Under the pieces are notes generated by a model. The model had not been told where the DNA came from. It saw only the letters and a list, made by a program, of their open reading frames with translations, and searched no databases. From assembly GCA_965644315.1 (NCBI GenBank), contig CBFFRQ010000087.1, positions 1 through 64,000 of the forward strand: a stretch of 64,000 nucleotides of DNA. The letters run 5' to 3'. Both the position numbers and the translations under genes were made by a program. Origin of the DNA: Caecitellus pseudoparvulus. Lineage: Eukaryota; Bigyra: Bicosoecida. This document shows positions 12,501 to 23,761 of this stretch, one piece after another; position 1 is the first letter of the stretch, and each line of letters starts with the position of its first letter.

Positions 12501-13487
12501 ACTTCCAGCGCACGAGCTTGGCTGTTGAACCACGCAGTGCGAACAGCCAGTCCAAGCGTTGCCTTGAAGTCGGAAACCATGCTTGCAGAGACATGCTCCG
12601 GCACATGATCTTCAAATAGCTTGTCGATGTCACACTTGGCCAGTGAGTCCACAGAGTGCGAGCAAACTTTCTCCAGGATCTCAACCGTGGCCAGTCCTTT
12701 CGCCGCACTCTGCATCATCTCCAGGGCGGTCTTCACAACCCCAGACCGCTCCAGGATCTCCCACAACTCAGCACCACCAGTTTCCTGTGCTTCAATCCTC
12801 AACAGTTCGGCCTTTGCTTTGCACAAGAACGTCGGCAACTTCTTCGCCCACACTTGAGCCACGCGATTGTCGAACTTTACCCCAATCGAGCTGATTAGTT
12901 CTCCTCCGTGAGCCAGTTTCAAGCTGAGGTCGATTGGCATTTCAAGAAGGGAAGCAAGAAGCTCCAATTGTCTGATCTTTCTGAAGGGTTCGAACCGAAG
13001 GCCAAGATCAATCTGAGCAATGACGCCGCTTGAGACGAGGGCTTGAAGCAAGTTTGCGTCGGGAGGTGTCTGTAAACAAGGCCAATCGAAGTGCAGTTCG
13101 TGGTGACTCGCGCAAGCACCGTCCATGCACAATCCAACGTACTTTACACCTCTCGAGGGCAGCAAGGGTCAACTTCGCAACCTGTCCTCGTGGATTCAGT
13201 TTAGCAAATGTCGTCAGCAGCTTCTCTTGCTGGCTCCCCTCAAGTTCAGTCCACCACGAGGTGCCCGAGAGCACTTTCCTGTCCGACCCAGGTCCTTCCA
13301 CCGCAGAACCAGCCACAGATGAAGCATGGCGTGACAAACTGGGTGCCTGGTGCGGCATCGGCACACATAGTGGCCGCCAGTGCACAGCGGCAGCAGCCAA
13401 TTCCGCCCCTGCACTGCGCAACGCCAACAGAGGCCGCACTGACGCTCCCACAGCACGTGACAGAGTCAGTGCAGCTTTAAAGCTCAT
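9599..13487 (-). CDS. RHS/Crinkler-like P-loop ATPase with REase-like C-terminus (copy 3)
   Basis: Exons 13487-13143 and 13069-9599 give 1271 residues. The intron 13142-13070 (GTACGT...TTTACAG) keeps phase 0 and sits where copies 1 and 2 also have their intron. The N-terminus (SLSRHASSVAG, rich in Ala, Arg and Ser) looks like an organelle presequence. The blocks DNFGW and WTPGC shared with copy 1 lead to Walker A APRGTGKS (about 11899-11869) and Walker B LLIIDEAN (about 11564-11541). The C-terminal region has VDFVVFRR (about 10430-10408) and KLEVAFIKTT (about 10360-10335). These are candidate D and E residues of an REase-like fold, with a displaced K. The sequence ends in a Glu/Asp-rich segment. 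It lacks the Lys/Glu/Ala helix of copy 2 and looks closer to copy 1. The role is unknown; RHS and CR proteins elsewhere are nuclear or secreted effectors or transposon-linked ATPases. Confidence 0.72.
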
Positions 13488-14083
13488 TGCGTTCCTGAAA
13501 AGTAGGCGAGCGCGGAAGGTGCTGTAAGTGCAGGCCCCCTCTTCAAGGCTGCGCTGGTGCGGAAGTGTGGCCGAAGGTTTGAAGCGCAGAGCTGCACGTT
13601 GAGCGGAGGTGAGGCAAGTCTGGGCACGATGTGCCAGGTGTGCAGCATATGTGGTATGCTGCAGGATTCGCTTGGGATTCAAAATTTGTCTGGGAGGGCG
13701 AATCTGATTCTGGCACTTCCCAAGCCAAATTCCGCAACTCTCAGTGACTCCCGCGGTCCACGAATGATGCAAAGACTAGTCCGCAGAAGCAGAAGCGACC
13801 GACATCACCCCCAAACTGAGAGGAAACTCTTACACTGCCAGCAATCGCAGATGAGCCAAGTGTCGGGAACCGTGAGCCCTCACAACCTCAGCAGCATGGC
13901 GTGGCTGTACTCGCGGCGCACCAGCACAGCCGCGCCCACAGTCAGGCAGCCTTGAAGCGCACCAAGTGTGCACTTGATGAAAGGCTAACCCAACAAACAG
14001 TGTGCGATCGTCTCAAGTCCTTGCTTACCAAGGCCAAGGGTTCTGCATGTCTGGTCGAGCACCCTTGGCTGTGTGCCCTGGTA
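13488..14083. other. Gap between array copy 3 and the Nek kinase
   Basis: These 596 bp hold the 5' flank of copy 3 and the 3' flank of the kinase, both on the minus strand. A plus-strand open frame at 13557-13955 has Cys- and Ser-rich but featureless sequence, and I do not call it. No RNA gene is visible. Confidence 0.4.
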
Positions 14084-17000
14084 TCACTTGCCCCACTGCC
14101 TGTGCCATGCGACAGTTGTATCTTTCAACTTGCTTGTATAAAACTGCAGCTTGAAGAGCAGGTGCTGCTGCTGCCCCGTCAGACAACCGAGCAGCGCCTC
14201 CATCCCCAGCAGCTCTGTGCCGACGGCTTGCGCTGCAGCCTCACCCTCCGGCAGCTGTGCGGCGTGCAAGAGGCGTGCCAACACCGACGTTGCTTCGGGA
14301 GTAGGTGGGCGGATGGCCGCGCACGCATCTGTGAGCTGTGCGACTTTCACCTGTGCCTCGCGTCGCTCTTGCATCCAGCCCCGCAGCCAGGCAGCTCGTG
14401 TTTGGTGGCTTTGCGCAGTGGCAGTGAGCACCTGCACCGCATGTTCGGCCTCTTGAGCTTCTGGAGTACCTCCTTCTGCAGCTTGCAGCTCTGCTGCCAC
14501 GAGATCACACTCGTGTCGTGTCTCGGCAACCACTTCTTCCAGTGCAGCAAGTTTGGCGCCTGCTGCAGCGAGGAGCTGGTCATGCTGCAGGGCAGCTTCC
14601 AGCGACTTGACACGTCGGTGTTCGGCGTGGTGCACAGCTTCGGACTCGGCATGTGCCGTCAATTCAGCTGCCGCTGCATCTGATTCGCGTTCGCTAGGAA
14701 GGCCAGGCGAGGCTCCTGGCGGGGGCATGTCGCTCGTCTCAGCTGCCGCAATAGTTCCCGGGCTGCCACCCTCATCGGGGAGAAACTCGCCAGAAATCGG
14801 CGACTCCAACGCAGTGGGGGCATCCGCGCCACAATCAGGGCCAGCGTCGCTCTCCACCTCCTCCGCACCCGCACTCTCGTGGGGTGGTTGGCCGAAGCCG
14901 TCCCGCTCCAAACTCCAGCCAGCAGCGTCGTCGTCACTGTCGCCCTCCTTCCCGTCGACCTCCTTGCTCTCTTGGCTGCATACACTGGGTAGCGATGAGT
15001 CAAGCACATCCTCGCTGACTGCGTGGTGCTCTCCCTGCTCCAACAGTCCACTGCCTTTACCGTGGCTCTCAGATGACCCTCCCGAGTCTACCCATGCTGA
15101 TGGGGCTTGCACGGGAGCAGCCATCCCACCGCTAGCCCCATGAACACCACCCCCTGTCTGCACTCGCCGTGGCTGCGCTGGGCTGTGGCCTTGACGACTT
15201 GCCAGGCGTGCTGTGGCGGCAGCTGCGTCACGCTCGGTCGTCTCACCGCCACTGGCAGTGGGCGGGCGCTGGGCGGAGGAAGCCTGTTGCACAGCAAACT
15301 GGCCATTCGGCGGGGCATGCGGCCGCTCTTCGGGATAGGCGTGTGCGGGGAGGGGGCGCCCTGTTCGAGGCCGTCCCGGCTCTGCACCCACGCCCCCCAG
15401 GCTCTGCCCCGCCACCGCCAGGACACGCACAGCCCCCGCCTCGCCCCACCGCCCCTCCAGCTCCACGGGTGTTTGGGGCGGTGAGTAGGCCACTTTGGAT
15501 GCAGAAAGTGGGCGGACACCGCCCCCCCCTCCCCCAACTTGCCGGCGCTCGCCCCCCCCGCGCTGTCCCCGCTGTGACCCTGGCGGGGCGCGGCGGCGTC
15601 CGTGCTCACGCTGGGCTGGGTGGGACACGCCCCCCCCCCTGCCTCGCGCAGCTCGCCGCTGGGCAGCTTGCTCCGCCGCTCTCTCCGCCTTCGCTGCAGC
15701 CTTGGCGGCAGTGTGGGAGAGAGGCCTCACTCGGCTGGTGCGGGTGGTGGTCTGCCTCCGACCCCCCCTCCCGCGACCAACGAGGGGGGTTCCAGACACC
15801 ACCACCCCCCCACGCATGTGCCCCCGTCTTACAGAGCCTCGCAGGGGGCTCGGCGGCACTGCCCCAGTCAACGGGTCCACCACTGGCGTAAAGGCAGCTG
15901 GCGCCACCCCCCCTTGGCCAGCTGTCGGCCCCAGCCTCAAGCTGCCAGTTCCACTTCCAATGGAGGGCAGTGCACTGTGCACGCGGGCATGCTTGCCTTG
16001 GGCTGTGGCGCCTGGCTGCTGCCCGCCCGCCTTGGCTGACTCCGAGTCACTCCGTGCTGCGCTGGCTGAGCTGGAGCTGCGTCGTGGCCGCGCCAGCCGC
16101 AGCATGGCTTCATCCTGCCTCACAGCCCGCAGCACCCGCTCTTCAGCCAGGCGTGCCTTGGCCAGCGCGCTCTGGTGCATGTGCAGGGCGGCGGGGGGCA
16201 GGGTGATGTCCAGGTCCCGCGCTGCGCTGACCACCGGCGCACTTGCGAGGAGCTGCAGGCAGTCAGGGCGGGCGCCGACGTCTTTCTGCAGCAGCCACGT
16301 GACAGTGTCCCGCAGCGCGGCAGAGTACTGCGTCTCCGCCACTGGCTCGTACGTGCCCATAACGATCTTCAGCACCAGGGCACCCTGGTTCGATGCCTCG
16401 AAGGGGTGCTGCAGCGTGGCCATCTCGTACAACACACAGCCCAGCGCCCACAAGTCACTCTTGGCGTTGTACGCGTGGCCTTGGCACAGCTCGGGGCTCA
16501 AGTAATACGGCGTGCCGACACAGGTCTTGGCGAACTGGCTTTGTGTGCCGAGAAGACGCGCCACCCCCAGGTCACCGATCTTCACCTCGGCGGTGCTCTT
16601 CATGAACACATTGGCGGACTTCATGTCTCGGTGCAGGATGCGGGCTGCGTGCAGGTCGTGCAGGCCCAGTGCGATTTGAATGAAGACCCCCCAAATCGTC
16701 TCCTCTGGCACTGGCTTCCCCCCTTGCCGCTTCAGTGCTTGCTGCAGGTCGCCCCGGTCGCAGTACTCCATGACGATGTTCAGGCGGTCATCGTCCAAGA
16801 AGGAGTCGTAATACTCCACCACGTACGGCGAGTCCATCTCATACAGCAGCCGCACTTCGGTGTATGCAGCTTGCTGCTCCTTGTCGCTCATGCCTTCCAG
16901 AGCCAGTTGCTTCAACACGTACACTTGTCCGTCAGCTTTGCGGCGGACCTGTGCAAGGAGGCGCAACATGAAATGCAATTCATACCTCAGGGCGTTGTTT

Positions 17001-17307
17001 CCGAGGCAAACAGCGCATTTTACGCCCGCCCCGGCGGGAGTGCGTGGGCGTTTCGCCTGCCGTTTCACTCCGCTCGTACCCTGCACCACCCAGGCACAGC
17101 CTGCGTCCCATTGCAGGCCAAGCCCCAACCCCTTCAGCGCACCAGCTCACAGACACCAACACATTACATACGCACCATGTACACAACCCCGAAGGACCCC
17201 GCTCCCAGGCGCTTCAGCTTGACAAAGTCTGACAGCTTGCTTGCGCTGGAGGCCTTCAGGCGACCATGACTTGCAAGGGAGTCCGCGGCCAAAGCAGACG
17301 CTGCCAT
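14084..17307 (-). CDS. Nek (NIMA-related) family Ser/Thr protein kinase
   Basis: Exons 17307-17176 and 16948-14084 give 998 residues. The intron 17175-16949 (GTGCGT...GCACAG) splits the codons just after the glycine loop. The kinase domain occupies about residues 20-285: glycine loop GAGSFGVV, ATP-binding lysine in VYVLKQL, catalytic HRDMKSANVF, and IGDLG in the DFG position. DLG and the GTPYYLSPEL activation segment are both typical of Nek kinases. The roughly 700-residue tail is low complexity (Arg/Gly-, Pro- and Ser-rich, then Glu/Asp-rich) and ends in a probable coiled coil (AALEEVVAETRHECDLVAAE). Nek kinases with coiled-coil tails act in cell cycle and cilium or centrosome control. Here that is inferred, but a flagellar CH protein occurs elsewhere in the window. 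The exon 1 ATG is the first in frame. Confidence 0.85.
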
Positions 17308-17596
17308 GCCACAGGGCCCAATAAGTGCACACGTTTGAAGCCACTGGGCTCTGGTGCATCAGCAAGAGGGCGCAGCAATTGTCGTGGAGCAGAGGACGTC
17401 GCAAACCTGCCCACGGCACGTGAGCAGTTGCAACCTGCGGGACACGAGCGGAAACACACACGCTACAAGGCAATTGTGCGCATTGCCAATGCATTGCACA
17501 GGGCATCACGGCATGGGGCGGGCCCCTGCCAGGGAGAGGGCCCCCAGACCCTCACCAGGGGGGGGCAACGGCGCCACGCCGTCCTCCGTGCTCTGC

Positions 17597-19383
17597 TTAC
17601 AGGTACTCAGCCACGGACATGGGCATCTCCTCGATCTGGGTGTGGTAGAAAGACTCAATGTCCTGCATGAAGGTGACATCCTCGCCGGTGACGAAGTTGA
17701 TGGCGACACCCTTGCGGCCGAAGCGGCCAGAGCGCCCGATGCGGTGGATGTAGTTCTCGCGGTTGTTGGGCAGGTCGTAGTTGATGACCAGAGACACCTG
17801 CTGCACGTCAATGCCGCGGGCCAGGAGGTCGGTGGTGATGAGGACGCGGCTGGAGCCGGAGCGGAACTCCTGCATGACCAGCTCGCGGTCGCGCTGCTCC
17901 ATCTCGCCGTGCGTGCAGGAGACGGTGAAGTCCTTGGACTTCATGCGGGCGACCAGCCAGTCCACCTTCCGGCGGGTGTTGCAGTAGATGATGCTCTGGG
18001 TGATGGTCATGCTCTTGTACAGGTCGCACAGCACGTCGAACTTGAACTCCTCGCGGTCCACCTTGATGTAGAACTGCTTGATGCCATCCAGCGTCAGCTC
18101 TTGGCGCTTGACCAGGATGATGGCCTGGTCCCGCATGAACTTGGTGGTCAGCTCCAGGGCCTCAGAGGGCATGGTGGCGGAGAACAGGGCAACCTGCATG
18201 TCCTTGGGCAGGCCAGCAGAGAAGATCTCGTAGATCTGCTCCTTGAAGCCGCGGTCCAGCATCTGGTCGGCCTCGTCCAGGATGAAGAGCTTCAGGTGCT
18301 CCACAGCCAGGGCACGGCGGTTGATCATGTCAAAGACACGGCCGGGGGTGCCCACCACCACCTGGACGCCGGAGCGCAGGGCGGCGATGTCGTCAGCCAC
18401 GGCAGTGCCGCCGACGCACGCGTGCACCTTGACGGACATGTACTCGCCGATGGCGGAGACGACCTTCTCGATCTGCTGGGCCAGCTCGCGAGCAGGGGCC
18501 AGGATCAGGGCCTGCACCTGGGGCAGGGACTCATCGATGCGCTGCAGCATGCCGATGGTGAAGGTGCCGGTCTTGCCAGTGCCAGACTGGGCCTGTGGTG
18601 GGGGGGGAGGAGAGCCAGGGGCAGGTGAAGTGCACGTGAAGCTGCTGTGTCTTCAGCTGGCGAATGTGGGGCGCTAGTACGGCAGAAAATTACACCAAAC
18701 GAAGAGGACACACTGAAGCGGTCACTTTGCTGGACAGCCACGCCACACAAAACTCCATGAGCGCGCTGTTTGGGACTGCCCGCGCAGGCGCTTTGAGCTG
18801 CACAGACATGACACGCACCTGTGCGATGGTGTCACGGCCCTCAATGACGGGCATGATGGCGCGCTGCTGGATAGCAGAGGGCTTCTCGAAACCGTAGGCT
18901 GCATGGGGGCGGGGGTGGGGCGAGTGCCGTTCCTGCCCGGCAACAAAGTTTGGGGGGCGGCGTGGGGCTGAAACGCCACGGCGTTCCCCTCCAGCGCACT
19001 GCCCTCTCTCCATCACGCACCGCGGATGCCACGCTGCAAAGGGCGGAAGAGGGGAATTCGTGCAAGTTAAGCTCCTTGTTTCATCGCAGAGGGCACCGAG
19101 GGCGCGCTGCCTTTGCGCAAGCAGCTGTGCAACGTGGTGCACTGCCGCTGCCAACAAAACGCTGCTCCGGAAAGGCCACGCACCAGCAGGTCGTCCTTGA
19201 GCTCCATGTCATCGAAGGACTCGACGATCTTCTCGTAGTTGGTCTTCACCTCACCGGAGTCATCGACACCAGGGGCGGCCTCTGCACGAGCAGGTGAGCA
19301 TGACTTGGTGTGGAGAGCAGAACACGAAGGGGTTGGCTGGCGCACGCACCGGTGGCGGCGGGGGCGGGGGCATCAGCAGCCAT
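17597..19383 (-). CDS. eIF4A: Translation initiation factor eIF4A, DEAD-box RNA helicase
   Basis: Five exons: 19383-19350, 19281-19184, 19033-19021 (13 nt), 18898-18819 and 18592-17597. Together they give 406 residues, the normal length for the family. All four donors are GTGCGT. Motifs in order are the Q motif (FEKPSAIQQ), [24 protein letters not shown] in [19 protein letters not shown] and [10 protein letters not shown]. All residues needed for ATP hydrolysis and RNA unwinding are present. The protein unwinds mRNA leaders within eIF4F in the cytoplasm. The exon-intron pattern is repeated in the degenerate paralogue at 27917-29515, so one arose from the other by DNA-level duplication. The long last exon is GC-rich and clean of stops in several frames, which explains long shadow ORFs there. 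Confidence 0.96.
18972..18985. repeat. Inverted repeat in eIF4A intron 3
   Basis: AACGCC and GGCGTT form a perfect 6-bp inverted repeat with a 2-nt spacer inside the intron 19020-18899. It contains one of the recurrent GAAACGCC motifs (18970-18977). Confidence 0.7.
19021..19033 (-). other. 13-nt microexon of eIF4A
   Basis: Thirteen bases between CTTTGCAG and GTGCGT encode R-G-I-R plus the first base of the next Ala codon. They restore the conserved eIF4A sequence [15 protein letters not shown] across the junctions. Without this exon the frame would be lost. A 13-nt exon at the equivalent place exists in the paralogue at 29171-29159. Confidence 0.9.
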
Positions 19384-19864
19384 GTTGGAAGTTTGGGGGA
19401 AACTTGGGGGGAAGTTTGGGGGCACAGAAAAAGCTTGGGGAATCGTTGAAGGGCATTGAAAAAGTGCTTCGCGCTGGGAGACTGAGCCTGCCTTCAGCTG
19501 GAGCTGCACCCCCCTCCTTCGCTTGTGGCAACATTGTGCCGGGGACCTGGGCTGCCCCCGCAGTAAGGCAAAGCGGGGGGGCTGGCCAATGGGGCAGTCA
19601 TGCCTCGGTGCCCCCGATGACCTCCATGTCACTGTTCTTTCTAAAACTGACGAGCGAATGCGGCGCTGGCCAGCGTCTGCACAGCAGCCGCGCCAAGGCA
19701 AGACAGGACCCAACCTGCAAATGAAGCAGACCAGCATGCATTGCAACAGACATGGTGCTGCTTGCCTTGTGTGGTGTTCACAGCGTGCGAACAGGGGTGC
19801 AGAGCGCCATACGCGCTCGCACCCCCGTCTCATTGCCACGGCGTACAACCCCAAGCAGCTGGGC
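19384..19864. other. Gap between eIF4A and the MLO gene
   Basis: These 481 bp hold the eIF4A leader and promoter and the MLO 3' end, both on the minus strand. A run of near repeats built on TTTGGGG/AACTTGGGG lies at about 19388-19440, immediately 5' of the eIF4A start. No gene is supported. Confidence 0.4.
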
Positions 19865-22800
19865 TCAGTCCACCTTGACAGCGGAAGCAGATGGAGCAAA
19901 CGCGCTCCCGGCCCCAGCACTGCCAGGGCCGTCTTGCTGGGCTCCATGGTGGTGGTGGTGGTGGTGGTGGTGGTGGTGCCGGTGGGTGCCACCTCGCCCC
20001 ACACACGTCGGCAGCACCACCCGCAGTGGCAGGCGCACCAGCACCACAGCCGCCGGCGCAATGACAGCCTGGGCCACCGACAGCGGCTGCATGCCATCCC
20101 CCACCTCCACTGGTCCGCCGTCGTTGGAGCCCTGCATGTGCCACGGCGCCGCCGCCACCACAGCCACGATCCCAGCCACCGCCGCTGCGACATCCAGGCA
20201 CGTCGCCCAGTGTGGCTGCCCCCTGATGCAGCGCTCCCCCCAGCAGTGGCCAAACCATGCACTGTGCAAAGGTGTGTGGTGGTGGTGCTGCGTGTACCCC
20301 ACCGCCGCCGCCACAAGCACCGCACATGCCTCCAACACCAGCACTACTGACAGCAGCAGCAGCGGCGTGTAGAAGGCCTCTCGCCCACGCTGCTCCAGCC
20401 AGTTGGACGTGAGGATGGTGATGAGGGCGAACTGCGCCAGGAGCAGCACGCTGATGATGGGCAGGGGCAGGGCGAGGTGCGAGTGGCTGTACCAGTCCTG
20501 CAGGTCATGCGCTGTGCCCTGTGCCCAGCCCGGCAACCACGTCACCCGTCGGTGGTGCCGGTGGTGGTGGTGATGATGGTGATGGTGGTGGTGGTGATGG
20601 TGGCGTGTTTGTGGCTCGCCTGGTGCGTGAGGGGGCTGGCTGCCAGGAGCCGGCGGCGGCCCCACTGCTGACAGCTGCGCCTCAGACCTACGCGCGACGA
20701 TGCGAGGGGTGGGAGTCTCCCACACGTCCTCCTCGCCCTCCTCCTCGCTGGAGCCCATGTCTGGCCGAGGACTGTCCACATCTGGCAGGCTGCGGGTGCT
20801 GGAGATGTCGCTGTAGGAGCCCGAGTCTGACAGCGCCTCATCCTGGGCCGCCGCCTCTGCCTCCACCGCCGCGGCGATTTCAAGCAGGTGCAGGTGCCGC
20901 TGCACGACCTCAGGTCGCGTGACACCCATGCTCAGGAGCGTGGCAGCACGCGGCAGCTGCCCACTCCACACGTCCCCGTGTCCCTGGGGCGCCAGCTGGT
21001 CCACGCTGTGCAGGGCCCGGTGCATGGAGGGTGCTGCGCCGTGTGGCCTGCCCATCACGCTCACTGCGCGTCTGCGGGCCTGCTCCACACCCAGGCTTGC
21101 ATGGGCGTCGCCCGAGGCCGAGCGCGTGCGAGCATGAGCCGTGGAGGGCGTGACGAGGGTTCTGGTGTGGGGAGCCGTGGCGACGAGAGTCATGGTGCTG
21201 GGCGGCGGACCAGCTGCCGCAGACGCGCCACTGGACAGCACTTCGCACCCCACCACTGGCCCCTGCTCACTGCAGCTCTGGACGGCAGGCACGACGGCGT
21301 CACGGGGCGCCTCAGGCTGGGTTGCCGGCGGCGCTGGTGGCTGGGTAGCCAGAGCTTCAGAGCCATGCCTGGCCAGGGGGGACGCTGGGAAGTGCCGTGG
21401 GGTGACGGACACGCTGCGCGAGCTAGGCGTGCGGCTGCCTTGTGACGTCAGCGTGCTCAGTCCCGACTGCAGCCCCGCCCCTTCATCCAGCGTCATGCTC
21501 AGCCCCCGCACAGCACGCACAGCCGAGTGCGTGGGGGAGGGAGCCACACCCCCCTGGGGTGGCGGTGCGGGGGAGTAGCCTTGCAGCTGCACTGGCGCAG
21601 AGGGTAGCGCAGTGGGCAGCGAGTGTGTGGAGGAGTGGGGCAGCGAGGTGGAGGAGGAGGGTGCGCCGTGGGCCTTGGGCGCGGGCGGGTGGGTGGACCG
21701 CGCCACCTCCTCCCGCAGCTGCTCCAGCAGGGTCGCCTCCACCAGGTGCTTGTCCACCAGCTCGCCGATGTGCATGGAGAGGATGAAGGAGGGGATGACG
21801 CTCTGCAGGGACAGGACGAGGCTGGCGAGGGCGGTGATCATGGCCACCACCAGCGCCGCGATGAGCACCACCTGCGCCGACTTGCTCTCCTGCGCCAGCC
21901 CAGTCTTGCCGGACGTGTCTGGCACGAACACCCGCACGGCCAGGGCGCAGAGCAGGGCGGCTGCCAGGACCGCCCCCTGCAGCGACCGCCCGATGAAGCT
22001 GGGCCGCCCGCACCAGAACAGCCGCATCTGGGCCCTGCGGCGTTCACTGAGGCTGGGCTGACCCGCCTTGGCCAGCTGAGCCTCCAGGTCAGTGGCGTGG
22101 CTGCCTCGGGCGTGGGCGGCGGGGGCGAACCCCGTGGAGCGCGTGGAGGCTGTGGAGGCGAAGGAGGGCGCCGTCGGCACGCGGATGCTGCCTCGGAACA
22201 CGTGTTCCGCGCTGGCCGAGGGCGCCGTCGGCGGTTGGATCTGGTGTGGCAGCAGGCCGCTGGCGCTGCGATACCGCGCTGCCGTGATAGCGAGGAGGTC
22301 ACGACTGCTGCCGCTGCGGGAGACAGCGGGGCGGGACGCGCTGTGCCCCCCTGCCCGGGGGCGGTTGGCGCCCACGCCGAGACTCTGCACCCCTGAGCGA
22401 GCGGGGGGCAGGGCGGCAGGGCGCCCGCCCCCAAACGACCCGGATCGACTGCGGCTGTGGTCTGCCGGGGAGAGGGGTCTCTCTCCGGAAACGATGGTGA
22501 GGGGCGTGGACTCGGGTGCTGACGCGAGCTGCAAGGCCGGGGCTGACATGGAGCTGGCTGCCGCGATGGTATTGGCTGCGGCGCGGGTGTTCTGGCGCCG
22601 TCCAGGCTCTGCCGCCTCCGCTGCTGCCACACAGGCACGGTGCAGGGCACGGCGCGTGACGCGCGCCACTGCCTCCTGGGTGGAGATGGTGTGCTCCACA
22701 GTGTACATCTTCCACCGCGTGGCAGTGGCCAGCACCGTGACGCCTGCAGACAGCAGGAACATGGCCACGGACAGGTTCACTGCGCCCGCATACGACACGA

Positions 22801-23761
22801 TGATAGATCGCAGGTACAGGTCGGTGGACAGCAGCCAGCACGTGGCCAGCCAGAACTGCACAGGGATCTCCACCAGGTCCCTGAAAATGACGATGGAGGC
22901 CCGGTTCAAGTAGTTCGCGAAGGAAAAGTGGAACTCCCCCAAGTGCAGGTGTGCGTGGTCTTGCATGAACTGCAGGCGGTGGTCAGCGAACTTCAGCGCC
23001 TCGGCCAGGCGTGCATGGCGCCGAGCGACGCAGGGCTGAGACACCATGTACGCCATGCGCACCAGGGGTGGCGCCGTCACAGCCACCTCCCCATCCTCCC
23101 CACCTGTCTCCAGTGATGCGGCGGGGGTGCTGTACCCGAGTGGGGTTTCCGGTGGTTCGCTGACCACGCGCCACGCACAGCAGCTGCCACAGGGGGAGGT
23201 GGCGTCAGAACCCAGTCGCAAGCGCCCTGCAGAGTCCAGGCCCAGCTTGTACCGCAGCAGGGCCACTTGCATGCGCAGGCGAGCGTGTGCGGAGTCTGAG
23301 CCGTACTTGGCTTCCCACGTCCGCCACTGCCGCACGGTGTACTGCCAATCAGCGATGAGCCCCGCGGTGAAGAGGATGTAGAAGCCCGCCACGGTGAAGA
23401 GGGTGATGTGGATGTGTTCGAACTCCAGCGCGGCACTGTTGGAGTGGCTGAACACCTCCGATCCCGCCAACTCGAACACGAACACGACGAAGGCGATGAG
23501 GCCAAGGATCAGCACTTCCCGGTACGCGGACCGCAGCATCTCCTTGGCGGCAGGCTTGTGCCGCACTGCATGCTCCAAGCGCTGGAGCAGCCACTGGATC
23601 ACCAGCACTCCGCCTGGGGGGTCGGGGGGGGGCGGACGGTGTGTGCGCCGCTTGCTTACGGGTCACGGAGCAGGGCAGGCGGCTAGCAGCCAGCACGCAC
23701 AGATGGTGACGATAGTCAGCATCTCCGGCACTGCAGGGTGCAACTGCTCGTCCACAGCCAT
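19865..23761 (-). CDS. MLO-family polytopic membrane protein with extended C-terminus
   Basis: Exons 23761-23701 and 23613-19865 give about 1269 residues; typical plant MLO proteins have about 500-600. The join (GTGCGT...CCCCAG, phase 1) completes the first membrane helix: TIVTI joins GVLVIQWLL. MLO hallmarks follow: REVLILGLIAFVVFVFEL, then HIHITLFTVAGFYILF with RQWRTWE, and later FANYLNRASIVIFRDLVEIP before helices 4-5. Two further helices (about LQGAVLAAALLCALAV and VVLIAALVVAMITAL) complete the usual seven. Long Ser/Pro/Arg-rich loops separate them. Beyond this the protein adds an acidic linker, His tracts and about four more hydrophobic segments that are not part of standard MLO proteins. 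Known MLO proteins are plasma-membrane, calmodulin-binding, and linked to calcium flux. Family assignment is by motif; a function here is not claimed. Confidence 0.75.
19946..19978 (-). repeat. GGT/CAC trinucleotide run coding poly-His (C-terminal)
   Basis: A run of GGT on the plus strand encodes about eleven consecutive His near the C-terminus of the MLO-family protein. A second, less pure His tract (CAC/CAT) lies at about 20562-20612 in the same gene. Both are prone to length change by slippage. Confidence 0.85.

Noticed and set aside
11631-12608. 325-aa plus-strand ORF opposite array copy 3
   Set aside because: Ser/Arg-rich shadow; the opposite frame is continuous with paralogue homology.
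20562-20612. Poly-His region as a cloning tag or contaminant
   Set aside because: The codons are mixed CAC/CAT, two tracts occur in one natural gene, and no vector sequence is adjacent.
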